In this document: positions 8,208 to 14,868 of the stretch, in pieces
How positions within the stretch are numbered: position 1 is the first letter of the stretch
Layout: each line of letters begins with the position of its first letter
DNA from: Oscillospiraceae bacterium
GTDB lineage: Bacteria; Bacillota; Clostridia; Oscillospirales; Oscillospiraceae
DNA length: 64,000 bases
Assembly (NCBI GenBank): GCA_017398725.1
Contig: JAFQFA010000002.1
Location: 1 to 64,000, forward strand
Reading direction: 5' to 3'
The notes under the pieces: model-generated
The model's database searches: none
Seen by the model: only the letters and a program-made list of their open reading frames with translations
Told to the model about the DNA's origin: nothing
Position numbers and translations under genes: made by a program

Positions 8208-9635
8208 TTAACTGTCCAATAATTCGGGACTAATTAATGCTTTCAGCATGAAAAACAGATATTCCAGTATTGTTGCTTTCGAAGGTAGTCTGCGACATTT
8301 CTCGCATTGTGTTAATACCCAGTTATCCTCAGATGCACGCATTTCATCGGTAATAACAGGAAAACCCCGACCTTTGCGTACCCAGTTCATCCCTCGAAAC
8401 GCATCTTTATCAACAAAGCCATGGGCCTTTAGATAAAAGAAAATATCTTCCCGACAGGAAATTAACTCAGATAGTTTCAATGTGCCGTCGCGAAGCATTG
8501 CACTATATTTATCCCAAGCGTTATTATCATCTGCTAAACACAAAAGAGCAATCATCTCTCCTACACAATTGGGTGAAGGTATATCTTTGGCTTTCCCAAT
8601 TCGAGTGATATAATTTCGGTTTTCTGCGGTGATGGCTTTTGTATGAAAGTCTTTTGCGATGCGGTTGCGGTTCAGCGTGAATTCAAAAAACAAATTGCCA
8701 CGCTGAATATACTCTGCTTCTGTGGATGCAGTAAAATCCCATATATCGGATTTTAATAGTTTCAACCAGTGGTTATCCAGCCAATGCTCTATCTGCTCAC
8801 GCATATCCTCCGGCAAGCTGAAATCATAAACAGGGTTATTGCCATAGCTGCAATAGCTTTGCCAGACAAGGTTATGGCCGTCAGGAATCATTGCTACATC
8901 GCAACAATTAATTGGTGGGATGTCAAACCCGTCTGTATATGCAGGCTGCCAGATGGTACGGTGGCACTTGGGACAATGAAGATGGGGCGGTAATGGGTTT
9001 ACATTCGTGATTCCCAAAAGGTATGGAATGAGGCCGGAGGTTGCATCTCCGGATATCTTATATGGGTGTTGATTCCTCTTTAGCCAGCTGGTCAGTTCAT
9101 AGACTGCAGCAAGATCCGCGACGTTGCCGCTTTCCAACAAGGCAGTCCATTCCTGCCGCATGCGCTTGAGAATTAAGGAGTCTGGTTTTTCTCCATATTT
9201 GCGATGCAACGCTGAATATATATCTCCCTCGAGACTCTCCTCAATGGCGCGTTTCGGCAGATACGCATATTCGCTGCCGTACATCTGCATGGTATCGTAA
9301 TGGACTTGCGCCCGAGTTAGGATGCTTTTCAGTTCCGTCAACAATTCTAGAAAACTATCGCAACGCACAAATGACGGCAGATCGGGTAGCTCAGCATCCC
9401 CTAGCCATACCACTGTTTCATCCAGCCAATCACCCACATCCATATAGTAGGCGAGCAGCGTGTTTAGAGCATCCTTACGCATCTGTGTTGCATCTACGAT
9501 AACGCAGATAGCATCTGCGACAAGTAAATCTGTCACGCACTCTGCTGTCATCGGTTTATATCCTTCCGTTAATGACGCCTCCAAATGAGATATCTGCCCC
9601 TCTGCTAAGCCATAGGCTGCAATCTTATGGTTCAT
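8208..9635 (-). CDS. Degenerate PolC-like protein (DNA polymerase III alpha palm/fingers relative), probably inactive
   Basis: A 475-residue protein. Residues 1-110 look like a Rossmann/receiver-like alpha-beta domain with no known match. From about 130 it aligns with the genuine PolC encoded at 56620-60942: L-H-R-K-Y-G-E-K-P with L-H-R-L-Y-G-E-N-P, G-I-T-N-V-N-P-L-P-P-H with G-I-T-E-V-N-S-F-P-P-H, then two Cys pairs and P-D-G-H-N. Further on, I-S-C-R-E-D-I-F-F-Y-L matches I-G-C-R-D-D-I-M-I-Y-L and V-R-K-G-R-G-F-P matches V-R-K-G-K-G-L-P. The catalytic P-D-I-D of PolC is P-V-Y-D here, so one metal-binding Asp is lost, and the exonuclease, PHP and OB parts are absent. Polymerase activity is therefore unlikely. 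The ATG at 9635 overlaps the stop of the LRR gene (TAATG) with AAAGGAG upstream, so it is translationally coupled. Confidence 0.8.
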   Translation of the reverse strand: MNHKIAAYGLAEGQISHLEASLTEGYKPMTAECVTDLLVADAICVIVDATQMRKDALNTLLAYYMDVGDWLDETVVWLGDAELPDLPSFVRCDSFLELLTELKSILTRAQVHYDTMQMYGSEYAYLPKRAIEESLEGDIYSALHRKYGEKPDSLILKRMRQEWTALLESGNVADLAAVYELTSWLKRNQHPYKISGDATSGLIPYLLGITNVNPLPPHLHCPKCHRTIWQPAYTDGFDIPPINCCDVAMIPDGHNLVWQSYCSYGNNPVYDFSLPEDMREQIEHWLDNHWLKLLKSDIWDFTASTEAEYIQRGNLFFEFTLNRNRIAKDFHTKAITAENRNYITRIGKAKDIPSPNCVGEMIALLCLADDNNAWDKYSAMLRDGTLKLSELISCREDIFFYLKAHGFVDKDAFRGMNWVRKGRGFPVITDEMRASEDNWVLTQCEKCRRLPSKATILEYLFFMLKALISPELLDS

Positions 9636-10951
9636 TAATCTTTCTCCTTTACGTCCGTATAATTGACACAATGATAGGGAATATTATTTTCTATGGCATA
9701 GTGTTCAGCACAAGACCCAGCGTTGCAATGAATTACTAGATTCGGACACTGCAAAAAGGACTCCCTGTGAATTTTAACTACGCTATTTGGGATAAAGAGT
9801 TCCTTCAGATCGGGGCAATCCGCAAAAGCTCCTGTGTCGATTTCTTTTGTTCCGTTAGGGACTGCCGTGCCATTACAGCCTACCCACAACACATCGCTAT
9901 ACACAATCGCATTGATTGCAAAACCATCCCGGGTATAACCAGGCGTGTCATGAATAGCAATTTTACGTAAATTGGGACAAGCGCCAAAGGGATTGCCTTC
10001 CGGTATTACATCCTGAGGAAGAATAATCTCAGTTAAACTTATGCAGCCCCGAAAGGCATCCTTTGATAAATACAAGTCGTGCGTCTGCTGAGCTTCAAAA
10101 CAAACTGTCTGAAGGCGTGTGCATTCAGAAAATGCATCTTCACAAACATCCCATATGCTGGGAGGCAGAAGCAATATTTCGATTCCGCAGCATCCGGAAA
10201 ACGCCCTCTTATCAATTGTCTGCACAGTGTCAGGGAATACGATCTTTCTTATTTCCTTATGCCCGGAAAAAGCCTCCGATCCAATCCGATCAACACCTTC
10301 CGGAATGTTCACAGTTTCCTCGCATCCGTTATATTTCAATAATACAAATTCATCTCCATAACAGGTTGTTTCGAATATTGGATGAACCATACCCTCCAGT
10401 TTGGCGCACAAAATTGATCGATCACTAATGATTTCCTGTTTTCCGTATAACCCTTCCAAGACACAGAATTCGTGCAGCTGTGCATTATTCTCACAAGCAA
10501 ACAATCCAGTATATACTTCGTTAGGAATACGATAAACTGAGGAAAGCATTGCACACCAATCTATTGTCCCTTTAAAATATGCCAGAGCATCTTCTTTATC
10601 CAAAAATCTGTTGTACACAAGATACAAAATAGGCAAATTAATTTGAATAAAAGTCGTTATCTGATTTATGAACTTATCATCATACACATTGGGGCAGTTA
10701 TTTTCATTCATCCACATAGCCGGAACAATCTTACAGTCTCCGTAAATATTGAAGCACATAACTGGAGCATTATCCAATCGACCGGAAAAAGGCGATCCTC
10801 CGTGAAATCGAATCGATGGTCCATCACAGCTGTCAACCCAATTGCCAAAGGCTATGTATTCCTGGAAATATCCGGTGCGGGACATATTTGCGTCACTTGC
10901 ATGTAGCACACACAAGGTATTTGCATCTGTTTGTTTTTCAAGTCGTTTCAT
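9635..10951 (-). CDS. BspA-type leucine-rich-repeat protein (LRR_5), 438 aa
   Basis: The C-terminal two thirds contains repeated LRR_5 units such as I-P-E-G-V-D-R-I-G-S-E-A-F-S-G, then F-P-D-T-V-Q-T-I-D-K-R-A-F-S-G-C, then L-P-P-S-I-W-D-V-C-E-D-A-F, ending with I-D-T-G-A-F-A-D-C-P and F-I-P-N-S-V-V-K-I. The first 220 residues are a non-repetitive domain of unknown type. No signal peptide is seen, so it probably works inside the cell as a binding scaffold, unlike secreted BspA. The ATG at 10951 has AAGGAGG upstream; codons before it lie in hairpin H4. It opens the three-gene unit with the PolC-like and helicase genes, so its partner is plausibly one of them or the nucleic acid they act on. Confidence 0.85.
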   Translation of the reverse strand: MKRLEKQTDANTLCVLHASDANMSRTGYFQEYIAFGNWVDSCDGPSIRFHGGSPFSGRLDNAPVMCFNIYGDCKIVPAMWMNENNCPNVYDDKFINQITTFIQINLPILYLVYNRFLDKEDALAYFKGTIDWCAMLSSVYRIPNEVYTGLFACENNAQLHEFCVLEGLYGKQEIISDRSILCAKLEGMVHPIFETTCYGDEFVLLKYNGCEETVNIPEGVDRIGSEAFSGHKEIRKIVFPDTVQTIDKRAFSGCCGIEILLLPPSIWDVCEDAFSECTRLQTVCFEAQQTHDLYLSKDAFRGCISLTEIILPQDVIPEGNPFGACPNLRKIAIHDTPGYTRDGFAINAIVYSDVLWVGCNGTAVPNGTKEIDTGAFADCPDLKELFIPNSVVKIHRESFLQCPNLVIHCNAGSCAEHYAIENNIPYHCVNYTDVKEKD

Positions 10952-10980
10952 AGATTCGCCTCCTTCTGCTATAAGTATAA

Positions 10981-11016
10981 CCCACCGGGCGGGGCAAAAA
11001 CGCCCCATCCGGTGGG
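10981..11016 (-). repeat. Array hairpin H4
   Basis: Arms CCCACCGGGCGGGGC and GCCCCATCCGGTGGG around a short A-rich loop. It starts six bases after the macro-domain stop and 29 bases before the LRR start. In gene sense the 5' arm is CCCACCGGATGGGGCG, identical with H5, and the downstream TTATACTTATAG resembles TTATTTTTATAG after H5. Confidence 0.88.
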
Positions 11017-11022
11017 TCTTTC

Positions 11023-11589
11023 CTATAAGCAGATTTCATGTTCCTCTACATAGTCCCAGTCCAGCTTCTTTGGCGGGTTATGAATTTGTTCATATGCCTT
11101 CCACATCATTTCCGCAATTAGTTTTGGATGCACCTCACCGCAACCACCGCCAAACAAGGGAATTAAAATGCTATCCACATTGTTCTCGTACGCACACATC
11201 AGTGTTGTACGCATGCATTGATAGATAACCAGCGGATCTTTGATTGGTTGTGGTGTTCGCATAGTCGGGGTGTGGATCAGATTGCGTCCCTCTTTGCCCG
11301 TGTCAATCATAAAACTCGATCCAACGGGCTGTTCTCCATAATAGTGTTCAATAATATGCTGCTGAACCCGTTTTTGCAGCTGATCTCCAAAGTAATTGGT
11401 AATGGCAAGATCATATCCGCCATCCATTAACCCAAAGGCATTGGCAGGGGAAACAATGCACTGCACTGGATTTGACCTTATAAATTCATCAAATTCTGCA
11501 GCTACGCACTCGACATTCGATTCTCCATGAAAGTATAGCTTTACATAGCGCAGCTGTACTTCACCTTTGTTGATGATGTATATTTTCAT
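11023..11589 (-). CDS. Macro-domain protein (ADP-ribose binding/hydrolase family), 188 aa
   Basis: The macro-domain loop is clear: C-I-V-S-P-A-N-A-F-G-L-M-D-G-G-Y-D-L-A-I, and the second ligand loop I-P-L-F-G-G-G-C-G-E-V follows near residue 145. Members bind ADP-ribose or remove it from proteins or DNA. The S-P-A-N-x-F-G-x-M-D-G-G version is common in phages and mobile elements. The start ATG at 11589 overlaps the TGA of the DnaB-like gene (ATGA), so the two are translationally coupled. It could reverse ADP-ribosylation of a target or sense such nucleotides; no partner ADP-ribosyltransferase is visible nearby. Confidence 0.88.
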   Translation of the reverse strand: MKIYIINKGEVQLRYVKLYFHGESNVECVAAEFDEFIRSNPVQCIVSPANAFGLMDGGYDLAITNYFGDQLQKRVQQHIIEHYYGEQPVGSSFMIDTGKEGRNLIHTPTMRTPQPIKDPLVIYQCMRTTLMCAYENNVDSILIPLFGGGCGEVHPKLIAEMMWKAYEQIHNPPKKLDWDYVEEHEICL

Positions 11590-12410
11590 TCTACTACCTC
11601 CTCGTCAGAAAAGGTTGCTTTTTCCGGATCCCACCGTAATTTGACTGTGCCGCAATCTCCATGTCTGTTTTTCGCCACAATACATTCAGCTATATCGCCC
11701 AGCGGCGTTTCCGGGTTATAATAGCGATCTCGGTACAGTAGCAGAATCTGATCAGCATCCTGCTGCAAAGCACCATAATCATTTAAATCCTTAAAAACAG
11801 GTCGTTTATCTTCGCGATAGTCTACCTGCCGACCCAACTGCGCCGTACAAATAACCGGCACACTTAATTCCCGTGCTAGAAGTTTTAGGTCCCGCGACTT
11901 AGAATTATAAGCCCGGCTAAATCGGTCTTTACTATTTGTGTGATATGCCGGATCGTCAAGTAAATTAAAATAGTCAATGATTATAGCGCCGAGGTTTTCA
12001 ACTCTCTTACAAATATCATGAATCTTCTTCACCGTCATCCACGGATCATCACAGATTACAAGGTTGCCTTCTTTTTTGTGTCAGTTTCCGCTTGCCCTTT
12101 GTGAGCGGCGGATAATCTGTACTTCGGACATTTCTAAAGAAAAAAGCACAGTCGTTTTGGATGCTTCTTTTGCTAGGTTATTGGCAATGTCTAACGCTAA
12201 TGCCGTTTTACCCATTGCCGGACGGCTTGCAATAACAACCAGGTCTTCATCCACTAACCCAGTTGTTAACTTGTCGATAGCCAGGAGCCCTGTAGACTGT
12301 CTTGGCTTTTGCGCATCTTCGAGTGCTATTTGCGCAAGCTTCTCAAGCACTAGGTTCATTGTTTCGGGAATATCGCCATTTCTTTTGCTGTACACATAGT
12401 TATTTGCCAT
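11586..12410 (-). pseudogene. DnaB-like helicase C-terminal domain with in-frame TGA and internal deletion
   Basis: A DnaB-family gene reduced to the RecA-like domain. Codons 1-109 give a linker helix, D-K-L-T-T-G-L and Walker A A-S-R-P-A-M-G-K-T-A (61-70), then F-S-L-E-M-S. A TGA at 12081-12083 interrupts it; reading resumes in the same frame with I-C-D-D-P-W-M-T-V, Walker B G-A-I-I-I-D-Y, D-Y-G-A-L-Q-Q-D-A-D and I-V-A-K-N-R-H-G. Between S-L-E-M-S and D-D-P about 20 residues usual in DnaB are missing. The N-terminal domain is absent. No good ribosome site precedes the second part. Most likely it is a broken gene, though the second half remains well preserved and is coupled to the macro gene, so readthrough or use as two pieces is possible. 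Confidence 0.85.
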
Positions 12411-12449
12411 TGTGACACCCTTCCTAATTTGTTTCCACTATAAAAATAA

Positions 12450-12485
12450 CCTACCGGACGGGACAAATTCGCCCCATCCGGTGGG
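12450..12485 (-). repeat. Array hairpin H5
   Basis: Arms CCTACCGGACGGGAC and GCCCCATCCGGTGGG, six-base loop. In gene sense two of three differences are G-U wobbles. It begins seven bases after the GyrA-like stop and 40 bases before the DnaB-like start; TTATTTTTATAG follows, which could serve as the T tract of a terminator. Confidence 0.88.
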
Positions 12486-12492
12486 TTTCGTA

Positions 12493-13683
12493 TTATACTA
12501 GATCAATGATTTCCGTTCTTCTGGGTTTTCCGTGTTTTTTCTTGATTGCGAGCAGTTCTTGGCACATTTCTTCATTTGTTGGTGCTACGCCATTTTTCTT
12601 TTGAAGGAAATCTCGATAGAATGCCAAATGCTCCGAAAGAATGTTGTACAGCGACATCCTTGCAGGCTTATTGTCGGAGAGCAAAATCGCCTGATAATCA
12701 ATAACGTCTTCAAGCCCAGTCTTGAGATAAAGCAAATCCAGCACTTTTGACACATCTGCGTCAGCTGTTAGTTCAATCCAAAACTCAACCTCCGGGAACC
12801 AATGCTTTGAGTAAACTCCAACGACACCCGGCAGTTCTCGGTCACGGACTAGCTCATCAACAAGAGTCCCAAATGCATCAATATCTCGATCCATTGTGAC
12901 CGGAACTTCCCAAATGGCCAATATTGGTCTTTCTTTTCCAAAAGATCGAATTAAGCTCGATTTGCATCGGACCCGGATTTGTCCGCGCCCTGTGCGATAC
13001 ATTTCCGGTAATTCACTTTTATTTACGATCACACCGCCGGTTATAAAATCAGGACCCTTTACGTAGTCCAAGACCCTCTCCGGTGCTAAGTCAGGATCAT
13101 TGATCATTGCTATCATTGCGTCAATTACTTCTCCCAAATTGTGTGGGGGAATTTGACTGTAGAATCCATCGGCAATCACGTCTGTGCCCAGCACGATAGA
13201 ACCGGGGATGCGCTCAGGCAACACAAGTGGCACTTTACCGCAGGCAATACCGGTATCCTCCTTAAAGTCTACCATTCTTTTGCTTATATACTTAAGCATT
13301 GCGTCCTCTGCAAATGTATGCAATCTTATTTCAGTAAAGCGAGGGGATGTAGGATTGCCTCCGTGCTGTCCCCAATTGCCCCGCGGTGCATCTACTAAAG
13401 GAATTGTATTAAAATGCTCAGTCATTAAAGCAATCGTGTTGTTAATTGTATCCGCTTCTCCAAATCCCCAATGGTCACTCATTGTTCCAACTTGACCACC
13501 GGCATCATAGAGCGTCTTTGCAGTCATTTCATATTCAGACCTGCTGGACAACTTTCGTTGCCGCATGGTCCAAAGAATTCTGCGTTGTCTAGGCGTTAAA
13601 CCATCCCGCGCATCAGGAAGGTTATAGCTCTCAAAGGTTTCCTTGCCTTCGGTTTCTACTTTCATTTTCAATGCATCTGCCAT
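12493..13683 (-). CDS. GyrA/ParC-like protein with Tyr-to-Phe at the catalytic site
   Basis: 396 residues matching the breakage-reunion half of type IIA topoisomerase A subunits: L-P-D-A-R-D-G-L-T-P-R-Q-R-R-I-L near the start, I-P-P-H-N-L-G-E-V-I-D-A at about 180, G-P-D-F-I-T-G-G and T-G-R-G-Q-I-R-V-R further on. The active-site segment R-Y-T-E-x-R is R-F-T-E-I-R here (Phe116), so the DNA-linking tyrosine is missing. The quinolone-region helix G-x-Y-H-P-H-G-D is also rewritten to S-D-H-W-G-F-G-E. The C-terminal beta-pinwheel and the coiled-coil end are absent. It may still bind DNA or a topoisomerase partner but should not cut DNA. The start at 13683 has only a weak site (GAGAGTGGA). It is the first gene of the minus array and forms its own unit between H6 and H5. 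Confidence 0.88.
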   Translation of the reverse strand: MADALKMKVETEGKETFESYNLPDARDGLTPRQRRILWTMRQRKLSSRSEYEMTAKTLYDAGGQVGTMSDHWGFGEADTINNTIALMTEHFNTIPLVDAPRGNWGQHGGNPTSPRFTEIRLHTFAEDAMLKYISKRMVDFKEDTGIACGKVPLVLPERIPGSIVLGTDVIADGFYSQIPPHNLGEVIDAMIAMINDPDLAPERVLDYVKGPDFITGGVIVNKSELPEMYRTGRGQIRVRCKSSLIRSFGKERPILAIWEVPVTMDRDIDAFGTLVDELVRDRELPGVVGVYSKHWFPEVEFWIELTADADVSKVLDLLYLKTGLEDVIDYQAILLSDNKPARMSLYNILSEHLAFYRDFLQKKNGVAPTNEEMCQELLAIKKKHGKPRRTEIIDLV

Positions 13684-13742
13684 AATGTGTCCACTCTCTT
13701 TCTGTACTGGTTTTCTGTTCTGAAAATATAATAGCCAGCCTC

Positions 13743-13762
13743 ATGGGGCAAAATCGCCCCAT
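13743..13762 (-). repeat. Array hairpin H6 (short form)
   Basis: ATGGGGC and GCCCCAT pair around AAAATC, 60 bases before the GyrA-like start. It shares the ATGGGGC core and the position in the 5' leader with H2-H5 but lacks the outer CACC/GGTG part. In gene sense TATTATATTTTC follows. No minus-strand gene precedes it, so termination cannot be its only role. Confidence 0.7.
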
Positions 13763-13774
13763 ATACAATCAAAC

Positions 13775-13841
13775 TACCGGCAACAATCAAAAATAAACAC
13801 ACGGAAAATGTATTGCTATTTTGCCGGTAATGTGGTATAAT
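13775..13841 (+). promoter_or_regulatory. Promoter of the Fic gene with a divergent 9-bp inverted repeat
   Basis: TTGCTA (13813-13818) and TATAAT (13836-13841) are 17 bases apart. TACCGGCAA at 13775-13783 and its exact reverse complement TTGCCGGTA at 13821-13829 lie 37 bases apart, the second inside the promoter spacer, and a third partial copy TTTGCCGG lies just before the Fic ribosome site. This is a likely operator pair serving the Fic gene and perhaps also the divergent GyrA-like gene. The Fic protein carries an N-terminal helix-turn-helix, so autoregulation is plausible. Confidence 0.65.
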
Positions 13842-13871
13842 AATGACAAGAAAATTTGCCGGGAGGGAACT

Positions 13872-14759
13872 ATGGAATATATATCTGTCGCAAAAATGGC
13901 TGTAAAATGGGGACTTTCTGAACGAAGTGTGCGGAATTACTGTGCCCACGGCAGAATTGCCGATGCCAAGCTTATCGGCAAAACTTGGTACATTCCAGAG
14001 AATGCACAAAAGCCGGATCGTATCAACAAAAAGAAAGATACCCCTTCCTTGCTGCAGATCCTGCGGGAGCAGAAAGCGGCAAAAATGACTGGAGGTATCT
14101 ATCATAAGGTGCAGATCGATCTGACCTATAACTCCAACCACATTGAGGGTAGCCGTCTTACTCACGATCAGACGCGGTATATCTTTGAGACCAATACCAT
14201 CGGTTTTGAAAATGAGTCTGTGAATGTGGACGATGTGATTGAAACATCAAACCACTTCCGTTGCATTGATATGGTGATCGATCAGGCTGGTAATGCACTT
14301 ACTGAGAGATTCATCAAGGAACTGCATTTCGTACTGAAAACCGGCACCAGCGATAGCCGCAAGGCTTGGTTCGCGGTAGGGGAGTACAAGAAGTTACCCA
14401 ACGAGGTGGGCGGTAATGATACTACTCTGCCGGAGAATGTTGCCGAGGCGATTCGTAAACTGCTGGCAGAGTATAATGCATTGCTCTCTAAGACCTTTGA
14501 GGACATCGTAGCCTTCCATGTGGCATTTGAACGCATTCATCCCTTCCAGGACGGAAATGGCCGCGTAGGCCGCCTGATCCTCTTTAAGGAGTGCCTGAAG
14601 CACAATATCGTCCCGTTTATCATTGAGGATAACTTGAAGCTGTTTTACTACCGCGGTCTCAAAGAATGGGATCACGAAAAAGGCTTCCTCATAGACACCT
14701 GCCTCACCGCCCAAGACCGCTTTAAGGCTTATTTGGATTACTTTAGAATTGTATATTAA
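13872..14759 (+). CDS. HTH-Fic domain protein (AMP-transferase family, class II)
   Basis: 295 residues. An N-terminal MerR/excisionase-like helix-turn-helix (I-S-V-A-K-M-A-V-K-W-G-L-S-E-R-S-V-R-N-Y) precedes a Fic domain with the complete motif H-P-F-Q-D-G-N-G-R-V-G-R at about 223-234. Residues 88-93, S-N-H-I-E-G, form the inhibitory helix motif (S/T)xxxE(G/N) upstream of the Fic core, which marks class II self-inhibited enzymes. Fic proteins usually transfer AMP from ATP to Ser, Thr or Tyr of a target. The start at 13872 is chosen for GGGAGGG six bases upstream. It opens the plus-strand defence region and diverges from the GyrA-like gene. It needs no separate antitoxin; the target is unknown. 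Confidence 0.9.
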   Translation: MEYISVAKMAVKWGLSERSVRNYCAHGRIADAKLIGKTWYIPENAQKPDRINKKKDTPSLLQILREQKAAKMTGGIYHKVQIDLTYNSNHIEGSRLTHDQTRYIFETNTIGFENESVNVDDVIETSNHFRCIDMVIDQAGNALTERFIKELHFVLKTGTSDSRKAWFAVGEYKKLPNEVGGNDTTLPENVAEAIRKLLAEYNALLSKTFEDIVAFHVAFERIHPFQDGNGRVGRLILFKECLKHNIVPFIIEDNLKLFYYRGLKEWDHEKGFLIDTCLTAQDRFKAYLDYFRIVY

Positions 14760-14868
14760 TCTCAATATAAATATAGCCAAAAGGAAACTCTAAAAAATTG
14801 TCACATTAATAAGGCTTAATACTAATAACTTTTTGAATGATGTTCAATACAGGAATATGGAGGACATT

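Noticed and set aside
12081-12083. TGA read as Trp in the DnaB-like gene
   Set aside because: The other genes use TGG for Trp and TGA as stop (for example the DnaB-like and livH stops), so genome-wide recoding is excluded.
951-13770. The hairpin array as a classical integron with attC sites
   Set aside because: No integron integrase is seen in the window and the arms do not carry the RYYYAAC/GTTRRRY core sites of attC. Several units hold two to four genes. Cassette behaviour is kept only as a hypothesis.
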